A program made the position numbers and the translations under genes. A stretch of 64,000 bases of DNA from Pictodentalium vernedei. Lineage: Eukaryota; Mollusca; Scaphopoda; Dentaliida; Dentaliidae. The notes below the pieces were generated by a model. It ran no database searches. It was given only the letters and a program-made list of their open reading frames with translations, and had not been told where the DNA came from. The stretch is from positions 176,814,356 through 176,878,355 of the forward strand of contig CM062297.1 of the NCBI GenBank assembly GCA_031216915.1, in the 5' to 3' direction. How positions within the stretch are numbered: the first letter of the stretch is position 1; each line of letters starts with the position of its first letter. Shown here piece after piece: positions 1 through 9,056 of this stretch.

Positions 1-1720
1 AACGTATGCCTCTACGAATGAATTTCATTTTTTCTTTCAACGTCTCTCCATCGATTACTCTTTTCTTCTCCATGAGCTTCCATTTCGTGAAGGAAATGTA
101 TCTTTCTTCGCTGTTCGCGATGCAATTTAATTCTTCGTGGGAGGTGCCGAGATTTTTCACGAACAGATGACTGTCATAACCCGAGAGATTGTGAAATATC
201 ACTGGATAGAAAACGGCATCTCGATATTTTAAATTACACTTGCTGTGAGCCGGACCACGATACAGACATGTATAATGATCGTGGTCTCTGACCTTCTTAT
301 TTTCCTCTGAATTCTCGTCAAACGATTGTCTGCATATGTGACATTCGGTGGCTCTGTTATTTTCGTCCTGCTGCTCTCGCGTGATGATCATTTTCGCCGG
401 AGTTTTGAATTTATCGTATAACATTTGAATTTTCAATTCTAACTCTTCCACGAACCTTTGAGCCACGTCGTCATCTTCGCACTGTTTCGTGTAGGTGAAG
501 CGACCCATGTCGTGTTGCGAGTCGAAAGCGCATTTCACGTAAATGCAATAACCCGTGTGTTTTTGATATCTTTTGATGTAACATCGAAGAGCGTTGGGTT
601 GGCAGGAACTCATTTTCACGGTGAAGCAAATCGAAATCGGCGTACACGACGAATGGTACTTTTAACCTTCTATTGTGATTTTCAAACTTCATGATGGTGT
701 TGGGTTTGGGCATTTGAATGGCAATATTCATGATGTTTCGCTAACGATTTTTCGTTGTGAAATGCGTTCATGCAGTTGCAACATAAACATATCTTATGTT
801 CATGTTTATTATTTTGTCTCGACAGTAATCGGCTCGGATTTTTAACCCAACAATAATGACGATTGTCACCATTTGAAATCAATAATAAAATAATCGTCTT
901 TTCTCTTTCGAGATACGAAGTCTGTCTGAGAGGATAGATCGTTCATTTTTCATCATCGTATCCCAAGACGTTCACCGCTACGGTGGGATTTTGAGCCTCG
1001 AAACGTTTGATGTGTTTTAACTGCATTGGAAAAGTCACTCCGGTCCAATCGAGATTTTTATAAGTCTCCTCGTAACGAGAAACTCTATCGGAGTTCATTT
1101 TGACAGAGTATAAAGCGGAGGTGATTGCCCATTTAAAACACTGATCATCTGTATTTCTCACGTTGATCACAGCATTTTTTTTTAGCTAAGAAATGCGGTA
1201 ATTCCACGTAGGAAGACCCTTTCAATGAATTGTTTTCAGTTATATGAATTTCGAGTTTCAACACCTCATCGAATGTCCAATTACTACCTTCATGTTGATA
1301 ATTCGTGAGAGACGTCAACATCTTGTCTTTCATCTTTTTGAAAACGTCTGATAAATCTGAACCTCGAAATGTGGGTTCAACGTTAGATCTGAAATATGCA
1401 TTTTTCACGATGCTCTCGCCGGACTTCACATCGATTTTATTCATCATGCAATGGAGTATCATCTTAATTTTTCATCCCACGTTCATGTGTTCGTGAAACA
1501 AATCCAATATTTTTTTCTTCACCCATTCCATGTATAATTTCGGAACCACATCGGATGTTTTAAAAATGCCTTTGATCGCACTCTCCTGTTCTACAGGCTT
1601 CGATTGGAATATTTCCGCGACCAGTCGTGCTATATATTCTTCTCCTTTCCCTTTGTCGATTGCTTGTCGAATTTCACTTGATATATCTCATTTGTCTAGA
1701 ATCTGAAGTACATCACTCAT
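1..1720 (-). pseudogene. Protein-primed family B DNA polymerase, N-terminal part, broken and cut by window edge
   Basis: This would be the replicative DNA polymerase of element A, using a terminal protein as primer. Going leftward from the ATG at 1720-1718, the pieces match the N-terminal region of Polinton PolB. They include a CFKWAI segment (about 1100), a HYCWVKNPSRLL segment with a C-x2-C/H-type zinc-binding patch (about 730-850), the exonuclease I motif VVYADFD (about 630) and an NLSGYDSHLF segment (about 200). The frame is broken by in-frame TGA codons at 1688-1690, 1472-1474 and 943-945, by a frameshift beside a run of nine T at 1175-1183, and by shifts near 720 and 630. The start ATG overlaps the stop of the upstream SAP-like gene (ATGA). 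The polymerase domain proper lies beyond the left edge. The family call is secure; the gene is not functional as it stands. Confidence 0.88.
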
Positions 1721-2088
1721 TTTCGTTTTAGTTTTTTTTTCTTTTCTTTTGAAACTTGAAGTTCTTCAACGGCTTTTTGTTTAGTCGTCTTCTTATTTTT
1801 CACAATCGAAACGTTTTTTGTTTTTTTCGAAGTCGGCATTTCGATTCCTTTTACTATCTTTTTCTTCTTCTCATTTTTCACAACCGATGCATTTTTTGAC
1901 GTCGTTGCTATCGACATTTCGTTTGCCTTTCCATCATTTTGCAAACAATGTTCCTGTATGACTTCAATTTTTTTTGATTTAGTTCTATGATTTCTGAAAT
2001 GTGGAATTTTTAATATTTTACAAATCTCGTTTAACTGAGGTACGGTTTTCTTATCTAAATTTTCCATTTTTTTATTTGTTTGCTCCAT
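1717..2088 (-). CDS. Small lysine-rich protein with SAP-like N-terminus
   Basis: This is an intact 123-residue frame. Residues about 12-45 (TVPQLNEICKILKIP and following) have the leucine and lysine pattern of a SAP/Rho-N-like DNA-binding helix pair. The rest is a basic low-complexity tail with two imperfect repeats around SVVKNEKKKK and SIVKNKKTTK. It is followed immediately by the polymerase, with start and stop overlapping as ATGA (1720-1717). From what I know of Polintons, a SAP-like segment can lie at the polymerase N-terminus, so this may be a detached or frameshifted polymerase N-terminal domain rather than a separate gene. DNA binding near the replication machinery is an inference. 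No copy remains in element B. Confidence 0.55.
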   Translation of the reverse strand: MEQTNKKMENLDKKTVPQLNEICKILKIPHFRNHRTKSKKIEVIQEHCLQNDGKANEMSIATTSKNASVVKNEKKKKIVKGIEMPTSKKTKNVSIVKNKKTTKQKAVEELQVSKEKKKKLKRK

Positions 2089-2482
2089 TTGTAAGAATAT
2101 TTTTTGTTTTCGAATTTTGTATTTATTAATAATTTGTTAAAAGTTTTAAAATTGTCTTTATATATATATGTTTTAATTCCTTCAAAAAAAAAAAAAATTT
2201 TTTTTGGATGAAATTAACCAATTTTTTTTATGTTCCTTAATGTGAAAAAATTGAATTAATACAAGAAAAAAGGACGTTAAATTTAAACTTTTATTTATAT
2301 AAAGAGAAAAACACTTTTACAAAAAAAATTTTTCACATTAAAGAAAATTAAAAAAAGCTTTTTTTATATATATAAAGAGTAAAAAAAACCCAACTTTTTA
2401 ACAAATTATTATTTAAATACAAAAATTTAAAATATATATTATTTGCAAGAATTCATAAAACAAAAAAACCAAATAATCGATC
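2089..2482. promoter_or_regulatory. AT-rich divergent intergenic region
   Basis: About 390 bp separate two divergently read genes (SAP-like on minus, small protein on plus). The region is extremely AT-rich with long A and T runs and TATATATA tracts at 2160 and 2365. The stretch just before the plus-strand ATG (about 2400-2482) is repeated almost exactly upstream of the two related genes in element B (37190-37251 and 37860-37946). A shared promoter or leader is the simplest reading; no defined promoter element was recognised. Confidence 0.4.
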
Positions 2483-2929
2483 ATGACAACAACACCTAAA
2501 AGATGTGAACTGAAATTGAAACGAGTCGAAACGTGTAAGAAATTCGGTTTTAAAATCTATAGATTACAACAACACGATTCCATTGAATTGAACGAGGTCG
2601 AGACGAAGGGCTTAGAGTGCAAATATGACAAATAAAACATGCCTTTGAAATTGGATGAAGCCATGCTCGATTTGTTTTATGACTACCAAAGTGATCTACA
2701 GAAAATCATCATCGCCAAAGATAGAGAATTCGACAAGGATGATTTGTCGTTGTCCTATGGAAGTTACATATATCCAAAAATCTCACTCGAACTCGTGGAC
2801 AAATCGGGTGGTAAGAGCACGTTCACCGCTGTAAATAAACTCAAAAAAGTAAAGATAAACATTCAACACATTTTTGAAAAAGGAGAATACACGAGTGTCA
2901 ACATGCTAATAACGGACTTGGAAATATAA
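2483..2929 (+). pseudogene. Small Polinton protein of unknown function, copy A (nonsense-broken)
   Basis: The frame from ATG 2483 to stop 2927-2929 encodes a 148-residue protein interrupted by an in-frame TAA at 2633-2635. In the intact paralogue at 37947-38396 the same codon is TAT (Tyr). The protein begins with a basic segment (TPKRCELKLKR) and ends with VNMLITDLEI. It is acidic and amphipathic, without a signal peptide or membrane segment. I do not recognise the family. It is the only plus-strand gene among minus-strand neighbours and ends just before the hairpin at 2965-3023. The three copies (A here, two in B) share leader and terminator context. Confidence 0.6.
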
Positions 2930-2964
2930 ACAATAGAGAAATTGATTTTTAGCGAAGAAGGAGG

Positions 2965-3023
2965 AAAAAAAAGTAATGAGATCTAGAGAAGTTGATCATC
3001 TCTAGATCTCATTACTTTTTTTT
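2965..3023. terminator. 25-bp perfect hairpin between convergent genes
   Basis: Left arm 2965-2989 and right arm 2999-3023 pair perfectly over 25 bp with a 9-nt loop (AGTTGATCA). The core of the arm is AAGTAATGAGATCTAGAGA, with an A-run on one side and a T-run on the other. It lies between the end of the plus-strand gene (2929) and the end of the minus-strand gene (3055), so on either strand it resembles an RNA hairpin followed by U. Related hairpins sit at the other convergent junctions, 33027-33083 and about 38440-38483. The terminator or RNA 3'-end role is inferred. Confidence 0.6.
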
Positions 3024-3054
3024 TGTTTTTTTTTGTTTTTGTTTTCCTTCTTCA

Positions 3055-3436
3055 CTATCGCCCATATATTATAATAACGTTTCCTTTTTTCTCAAATTTC
3101 AGCGTCGATTTTTCTTTTCTTTTTTTTTGTGATATGTTACGGTTCTTTTTATAAGAACACATTTGTTTATCCGAATCATAATTATGAACGAATGTTGTGC
3201 ATCTCTCGGTAACACTCGCATCATTACCATTCTCTTCAGAAGGTAGTGGTGACGGTGGAAAACGTCTCATTCTTTTAAATTTCAACCATCTATCATGATC
3301 TTTATTTAACTCTTTTATCAGTTCTTTCCTAAGATATCCATCATTAGCGTCTAATCGTTTTTCCACATCTTTTTCGCACTCTATCTCGCGATATTCATCA
3401 TTATCGTCTAATTGTTTTTTCCACCTTTTTATCCAT
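3055..3436 (-). pseudogene. Small basic Polinton protein of unknown function, copy A
   Basis: An open frame of 103 codons runs from ATG 3366 to 3055. Homology with the copy in element B (38885 leftward) points to an original start at ATG 3436-3434, separated from the rest by a frameshift near 3405. Recognisable shared segments are LDANDGYLRKE, RCTTFVHNYDSDKQ and STLKFE.KGNVIIIY. The C-terminal part is very lysine-rich. No family is recognised. It lies just beyond the convergent hairpin and upstream (in map order) of the virion-protein gene. Confidence 0.5.
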
Positions 3437-3497
3437 TTTATATATTATTTTATACTTTCTATGATTTATATTTTATATAATTATATAATTTTTTACA

Positions 3498-4112
3498 TTA
3501 TAATAACATACTCAAAATCGGTATATTCTTAAATGGCGAATTCTCACCAAACAACAAACACTTACTGAGTCGCTCAACGTTCCGTCCACTCTTCAGATAG
3601 AGACCAATTCCACTCAAAGAGTTACCACCTCTAACGGGTTCTAGATACAATCTTTCACCGCTGTCGTCTACATGGATGCGACACACGGCTCCTCCCTTCT
3701 TCAAAAACAGAAAGCTGCCACCCATTAATTTCTCAACTGCCGAATTCGCGAGTCCCGAGAGAGCTCCCATGCTGAGAGTCTTTCCGAGAAAGGGTAATGC
3801 TTTTGCGGCAAAGGGTAATGCTTTTGCGGCGATTCCTGCCAATGGCAGTAGGAAACCGCCTTTCATTCTCAAATTGTATCTCAATTGAGCGGGACTCAAT
3901 CTCACCATCAACCCTCTTCCATCACGAATCGCTTTCTCCATCCTTTTGATTTGACTTCTAGTCCAGATGATCGAATCCTGACCGCCACTCGTCAGATCTT
4001 CATGAGTGAATTTGAATCTCACCGCCTCGCCTTGAGTTGTTAATGCTCTCTTAAGTTTCTTCCTCTGTCCTGCGGATATGTTCACGTTTTTAACCATGTA
4101 TTGTGTCATCAT
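3498..4112 (-). CDS. Polinton virion-type protein with hydrophobic centre (pVI/pX-like candidate), copy A
   Basis: This is an intact 204-residue frame. Residues about 1-80 form a basic region (NVNISAGQRKKL, LSPAQLRYNLRMKGG). A hydrophobic Ala/Leu/Gly-rich segment follows at about 85-130 (AKALPFAAKALPFLGKTL), then a glycine-containing repeat region (GLYLKSGR) and the ending NSPFKNIPIL. MKGG before the hydrophobic part and LMGG after it resemble adenain-type cleavage sites, (M/I/L)XGX-G or XGG. That would fit a capsid-internal membrane-active protein matured by the element's protease. The family is widespread in metazoan Polintons; the lytic role is inferred. The copy in element B (38943-39554) is also intact. 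Confidence 0.7.
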   Translation of the reverse strand: MMTQYMVKNVNISAGQRKKLKRALTTQGEAVRFKFTHEDLTSGGQDSIIWTRSQIKRMEKAIRDGRGLMVRLSPAQLRYNLRMKGGFLLPLAGIAAKALPFAAKALPFLGKTLSMGALSGLANSAVEKLMGGSFLFLKKGGAVCRIHVDDSGERLYLEPVRGGNSLSGIGLYLKSGRNVERLSKCLLFGENSPFKNIPILSMLL

Positions 4113-4253
4113 TCTTTTTTTTAAAATATATTTTGTTCAATTGTTCTTTTGTTTTAATGATAATTATATATATTAAATAATTATTGTAAATTAATATTGC
4201 GTTATTTTATTTTGTTATTTATATGTACACAATATTTTTTTTTTTTTTGCTTT

Positions 4254-5009
4254 TTATATTTCTCTTATGTGAAATCGTATCGTCACCCTTTCTCCACGAA
4301 GATCTAACAGTTCACCATTTTGATCCGTCAATGTGGTTTTGAGACTATACAATGTGTCTAAAATCACTGGTAGATAAACTAAATTTCGAGGTCGTTCCAC
4401 GATCTTATAACCCGGCGACACGTTTGGAAAGAAGGAATAGATCGTCGGTTGAGTGCTACCATTCACGTAGCTTCCAGCAATCACATCCACGTTCACCAGA
4501 ATGCTATTGACTGCGAGAATGTCAACCGTATTTTCAGATGCCGCGTGGCCTCGATAAATCTTTCGATCGAATCCCAGCATTTTGCCTATAGAATCGTCCG
4601 TGTTGAAATCCACTCGAAAATTATCTTCCAAATCCAACATCGTCTGTAAGGTATTAGGGTTGGGAGCGAGTCTGATCTTGTTGCTTCCTTTTCCATCCGT
4701 CTTCATTCACGTTTGAATGTAATTGTTCAAATCGTCTATGTCGTAACTTCCTTTGGGAATTTGAATCTCTAACCAATCCACTCTGTCGGAATACTTGAAC
4801 AAGTTATTCTTTTCGGTGATGTTGGCAAAGGAATAATGAGTCTCCAGATTCACCAACGCTATCTCATATCTTTTCTCTCTATTCAATTCGATGGAAGTTT
4901 CGAGTTTCATCGCGAATCGAGTCGAATCGCCACTCACCACGATTTGAATGGATTGTTTTGCAGCCGTATTCTCGGCTATCCGTTCTAACAGTTCTCCTTG
5001 TTCGAACAT
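4254..5009 (-). pseudogene. Minor capsid (penton-type) protein, copy A, split by an in-frame TGA
   Basis: Two frames in the same register, 5009-4707 (100 codons) and 4706-4254 (150 codons), are separated only by TGA at 4709-4707, directly followed by ATG. Together they match the single-jelly-roll minor capsid protein of Polintons. Features include ALVNLETHYSF and GSYDIDDLNNYI in the first part and GSYVNG, YSFFPNVSPGYKIVE and LRGERVTIRFHI in the second. The same TGA-ATG occurs at the same place in element B (40150-40148). It is therefore either an inherited lesion, a readthrough site, or a true two-cistron arrangement. The product would form capsid vertices. Confidence 0.72.
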
Positions 5010-5066
5010 TATATTTAATTTTATTTTTATTTTTTCACAACTAATTATTTGAAGATTTATTATTTT

Positions 5067-5861
5067 CTAATTTTTATTTTCACGCTCTATCTTATTATCA
5101 TCAGAAACATAAAACTTGTCGAATCTGCACCGATATTTTCCGCGATTAAATCGATTGTAAAGTCCTCCATCCCAAACCCTCTTCCAGAATCTCCTGAATT
5201 GCGCCGCGCTCATGTCGTTTGTGATGTGATCGCTATAGATGTGATTGAGATTCTTGAGATCTTGACGAAAGAGACATAGAAAATTAGCGTTCTCCCTTAT
5301 CGTCTGTCTGGGCAATCGAAGATAATTCTGCGACAGGTAGAAACAGTCCACGTTGCTGTGATGACCCCTAACGTAATACGATTCGCATCGGTTCTGTTTC
5401 TCCAAAAGCAGATCGTCGAAAATCATGAGATTCTTATCTTCCAATTTCAATTCTCTAGGATCCGGAACGTCGCTAGCGTTCTCATAAAATCGACACTCGA
5501 CGTTCGAAGATGCATTTCTCTTCATCAATTTCATCGCCGCACCGTCCAAAATGGTCAAAAGAGAAGCTTCACTTTTGTCGAATTCCTCCCTACTGTCAAA
5601 GATTCTGGCTATGATGTCTTTAGGCAATCTACGATCCATGCATTCTCGAAGCAATATGTATTCGGTTTGAAAAAAGCTCTTGCCAAACACAAACAATCTG
5701 TCGTAATCCAGCCAGTCGGGTCGGGACAACAGATTCATCAACAGATTGGTCTTTCCACAATTCGATTTTCCCACTATCAAGCCTCTTATGCTTTTGGGAA
5801 AGAACTCATTATTCGACCTCTTAGTCACGGCATCGTTCCAAGACATATCTTTAATGTTCAT
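5067..5861 (-). CDS. FtsK/HerA-type genome packaging ATPase, copy A
   Basis: This 264-codon open frame encodes an A32-like DNA packaging ATPase, which would pump the element's DNA into a capsid. Walker A is GKSNCGKT (residues 31-38) and Walker B is NLMIFDDL (about 145-152), followed by a hydrophobic sensor region with FYLSQNYLRLPRQTIR. Compared with the 274-residue copy in element B it lacks about nine residues between GLYN and RFNRGKY, near the C-terminus. The loss is in-frame, so the ATPase core is untouched. It lies between the minor capsid and core-like genes on the same strand with short A-rich spacers. Confidence 0.88.
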   Translation of the reverse strand: MNIKDMSWNDAVTKRSNNEFFPKSIRGLIVGKSNCGKTNLLMNLLSRPDWLDYDRLFVFGKSFFQTEYILLRECMDRRLPKDIIARIFDSREEFDKSEASLLTILDGAAMKLMKRNASSNVECRFYENASDVPDPRELKLEDKNLMIFDDLLLEKQNRCESYYVRGHHSNVDCFYLSQNYLRLPRQTIRENANFLCLFRQDLKNLNHIYSDHITNDMSAAQFRRFWKRVWDGGLYNRFNRGKYRCRFDKFYVSDDNKIERENKN

Positions 5862-5948
5862 CTTTGTTTATTTTTTTTGTTGTTATTTTAGATTTTTTCA
5901 AACACAATTTTATGTTTTATCAAACTCAGTTTTAATATTATTATTTAT

Positions 5949-6329
5949 TTATATTACACCGTCGCGAGTTCTCTTCAATCCAGATCCACTCGTCATTTTG
6001 GCTAAATCTTGTATGGGTACCACAGCATCCTTAAAATCTTTCCAACTTTTCGGCGTTCGCTCTAACGTAGCTCGCTTCGCCGGTGGACTGATCAACTTGT
6101 TGATCAACGCGTCGGCTGCCCTCTTGCCAGCCACAGAAGCTAACCTACCACTGGCTTCGGAAGCGGCTTTCTTACCAGCATCCAAAGCCGTCTTCTTACC
6201 AACCTCAAACACGGTCGATGTGAGTTTTCTACCTGCATCACTCGTGAACGCTCGCATTATAGAATCGACGATGCCAGAACCGCCTTGAACGTAAGTTCTA
6301 ACGTATCCCCTGTTCTTTATCACCAACAT
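5949..6329 (-). CDS. Small basic core-like Polinton protein, copy A
   Basis: This is an intact 126-residue frame. It starts MLVIKNRGYVRTYVQGGSG, has an Ala/Lys-rich helical centre (DAGKKAASEASGRLAS, KRAADALINKL) and ends near SGSGLKRTRDG. The VQGG-S step resembles an adenain-like processing site, and the Lys/Ala-rich body resembles virion core or DNA-condensing proteins. Both are inferences. It stands between the ATPase and the conserved protein at 6468-7369. The copy at 41443-41826 is 127 residues and intact. Confidence 0.6.
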   Translation of the reverse strand: MLVIKNRGYVRTYVQGGSGIVDSIMRAFTSDAGRKLTSTVFEVGKKTALDAGKKAASEASGRLASVAGKRAADALINKLISPPAKRATLERTPKSWKDFKDAVVPIQDLAKMTSGSGLKRTRDGVI

Positions 6330-6467
6330 ATTTTTATTTTATAATATATATATTGTTTTCACTGGTAAATCGTTTGTTGTTTAAATACTTTTATTATTCT
6401 AGTGTAAAATTTACTATTTTTATTTTATATATTTTGTTTGTTTGTTTCTCTCTACTTATTATATACA

Positions 6468-7369
6468 TCAATCCTTCAATTCGTTCATCAGCCTTTTATA
6501 ATGGTTTTTATTCAAAACCTTCTGCCTTAACAATTCGTCACATATAGTAACTATTTCATTACCTAATCCTGTGTTACCAGCACGTCTACTTGCCATCAAC
6601 AAACTCAATCTCTGAGACAGAGCATCAGAATCGCTCGGAAGAAAAGTGGTTTTCACCCCTTTACCTGTCACCGATTCGACGAACTTCTTATTCATATCCC
6701 ATATGGGTTTCACCACTTTCGTCCACTTGTAACCTCTGTTGGCTTTGGGTCTCGTCTCTCTGACATCGTTATTTCTCTTAATGGCGTGGGTCTGAACCAG
6801 AATGTCGCCATAATTGTGGAAATCCTGTTCCGTGTAATCTCCAGGCTTGTCGAAAAGGAGCAATTTGCGCAGTCCATCAGTTATTTTATACTTATTCAAC
6901 CGATGATTAAATCATCATTATCCATTTCAACTTCTGTGTCGCCCACAAAAGTTCTACCGTCCGAATCCTTATAAATTCCATACAACAGATCTCTCTTACT
7001 ACCATCCTCGGACTACGCGACGCTATCAGTGGTGATAGTTGAAGCTGTATCGTCGCTCTCGCTCACATCGGTTTCGATTCTCATGGGAACGTAATCCGGT
7101 GTAGATTGAAAGGAATACTGTTTTGTAAAACTACTGGGCAACGAACCCATTCTCAAAGAACTCTCTTTTATGGGTCTCGATTCTTCAACTATCTCCTTCT
7201 TGCTTCGCTCTTGAACCTCCGTCATGGGTTTAAATATTTTTGTGGCTTCGCGTCTGAGTTCCATCTCTCCAAGACGTCTGCTTCTGTCAGCTGATTGAAC
7301 GCTCTTTTTGGCACGTCCATATTCGTTTAAAAGTTGACCTCGACGTTTGGCATCCATCTGTAAAAACAT
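6468..7369 (-). pseudogene. Conserved Polinton protein (about 300 residues), copy A, broken
   Basis: The intact homologue in element B (41982-42890) is 302 residues. Here the N-terminal 118 codons run from ATG 7369 to a TAG at 7015-7013, and the C-terminal part reopens in another frame at 6899-6468. At least one nonsense codon and one frameshift are therefore present. The C-terminal half carries the conserved GDYTEQDF, NYGDILVQTHA, RGYKWTKVVKPIW and LLMASRRAGNTG segments that recur in metazoan Polintons. Function is not known to me; its constant position next to the ATPase and core-like genes suggests a virion role. Confidence 0.7.
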
Positions 7370-7590
7370 TTATTTTTTTTCGTTTTTAAATTATTAATAT
7401 TTCCTTTGAGTATGCTAATGTAAGTTATTTATTATTTTCAAAATTAAATGTATAATTATTTTTATGTTTTAAGTTCATAAAAATCTTCTGTCTTTAATAT
7501 AATAACTAAAAACCAGTTGAGGAAAAACATTTTACATGATAAAACCTCTATAAATGCGTTTTGCCTCTGAACGCGTTAAAAATCGCATCA
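7370..7590. other. AT-rich subterminal region of element A
   Basis: Non-coding AT-rich DNA lies between the last gene and the repeats. The equivalent part of element B is 42891-43080. No gene is seen. Confidence 0.5.
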
Positions 7591-7846
7591 CAGATTATTC
7601 ACTCAGTGACGAACTGGAGAACTTTGAAAAGTTTGAAAGTTTTAGTGCATAAGAAACCGGTTTCTGATTTAATGCGTTTGAGAATAATTACATCCGTTAT
7701 AAGGGTTCATTCATATCTCAGATTATTCACTCAGTGACGAACTGGAGAACTTTGAAAAGTTTGAAAGTTTAGTGCATAAGAAACCGGTTTCTGATTTAAC
7801 GCGTTTGAGAATAATTACATCCATTAAAAGGGTTCATTCATATCTC
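7591..7846. repeat. Tandem duplication, two units of 128 bp
   Basis: The unit beginning CAGATTATTCACTCAGTGAC at 7591 is repeated at 7719 with only a few changes and includes AAACCGGTTTCTGATTTAA. A single related AAACCGGTTTCTGAT segment is present in element B near 43072. This is subterminal Polinton DNA with no coding capacity. Confidence 0.8.
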
Positions 7847-7934
7847 CGAACATTATCACGAATATATTAAAAATTATTTACCACTTAAACCTAATTGAGC
7901 GGGAATGCGCTTTTATTATCTATTATTAAAACAA

Positions 7935-8460
7935 CCCATTAAACGAAAACCTTCATTCACACCAGAATAAAAACATGAGTGTCAGTTTTACCTCATAAAA
8001 ATTCACCCAAGTGAAAAAAGGTTTTATAATAGAATTTTATTTGAATGAAACAATTCTACAAACTATTTTTATTTGAATGAAACAGTTCTATAAAGTGTTT
8101 TATTAAAATTTATTTCACAAAATTCGCAGTGACAAAACGTAAACAAACGATTTTTCCCATCGATTTTTCTAATTTTCTAAACTCAATTTTTTTTTCAATG
8201 TAAACGAAAAACCTTCATTCATACCGAAACAAAACATGAATGTCTATTTTTACAGATTCAATTTTATAGTCGACTCTTTTGAACGAAAACCTTCATTCAC
8301 ACCAGAATAAAAACATGAGTGTCAGTTTTACCTCTTAAAATTCATCTGTCATCCGTTGAACGATTTTCTTTCATTCACACCGAAACAAAACATGAATGTC
8401 TATTTTTACAGATTCAATTTTATAATCGACTCTTTTGAACGAAAACCTTTTATTCACAAA
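7935..8460. repeat. Alternating subterminal repeats of element A
   Basis: Segments built on AAACGAAAACCTTCATTCACAC followed by an AACATGAGTGTC or AACATGAATGTC core recur at about 7940, 8205, 8280 and 8365. The 8220-8280 unit is repeated about 155 bp later. One degraded relative occurs in element B at about 43445-43520. No coding function is seen. Confidence 0.65.
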
Positions 8461-9056
8461 ACTCAAGAGATGAATCGGCAAATCGTTTTTTCACCGATCA
8501 AATCGCACCCTATACCGTCCCAAACACGATCGGGAACGTGGCAGTGGTTTGCCGATTCGGTATCACCTTTTTTCCATGTACCGTACAGAGGTCGATTTTC
8601 TGATCTAGAATCGGCAAATGGGTTTCCCCGATCGGATCGCACTTTAACCGTTCAAATACCCGTTGGTGAACGTATACCTACTTAGGTGATACAGAATCGG
8701 CAAACCGCTTTTTGATGCTGATACAGAATCGGCAAAACGTTTTTTGCTCGCGTTCACCAACGATGGATCGATGGTCTAATCCGCGATGGGAACGTAGAGA
8801 ACAAATTTTTAATTATATTTTCTTAAAATTTCATACATTTTTTTCACTCTTGAGCGACGTGTCGAATTACGCGTTCGGGTATTTGAACGTTAAAAGTGCG
8901 ATCTAAAACAATGGCCGATTCTGTATCACCATAAAAAACGACATTTCGTGTACAGGTACACGATTTTAACACTAACCTATGGAGGTGTACATCCATGTAC
9001 GTGTACATGTACAAAATCGTGTACAAGTGATACCGAATCGGCATTTTCTACCTACT
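8461..9056. repeat. Right terminal repeat region of element A with iteron-like motif
   Basis: This is homologous to the 545-bp terminal inverted repeat of element B: shared segments include GATGGATCGRTGGTCT and TATTTGAACGTTAAAAG. It is clearly more diverged than the gene block. A motif close to GATACAGAATCGGCAAA, or its complement, occurs at about 8468, 8545, 8607, 8689, 8717, 8914 and 9029. GTACA-containing palindromes cluster at 8950-9025. The outer end is CCTACT at 9051-9056. Confidence 0.7.

Larger units (their letters stand above)
1..9056. mobile_element. Polinton/Maverick element A, right part (left end outside the window)
   Basis: The block carries a Polinton gene set, mostly on the minus strand: polymerase N-terminal part, SAP-like protein, virion protein, minor capsid, FtsK/HerA-type ATPase, core-like protein and a conserved Polinton protein. 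The gene block 3.5-7.4 kb is collinear with 38.9-42.9 kb of element B and is about 90% identical by eye. The right terminus was placed at 9056 because the last bases, GCATTTTCTACCTACT, match the end of element B (ATTATTACCTACT) and Polintons end in AG/CT. The expected 6-bp target duplication would be TTACTC at 9057-9062; its partner is outside the window and cannot be checked. Several genes are broken, so this copy looks inactive. Confidence 0.88.

Noticed and set aside
5358-6288. Two frames of about 180 codons on the plus strand opposite the ATPase and core-like genes
   Set aside because: They are antisense to well-supported genes; a similar frame appears in element B only because the genes are conserved.
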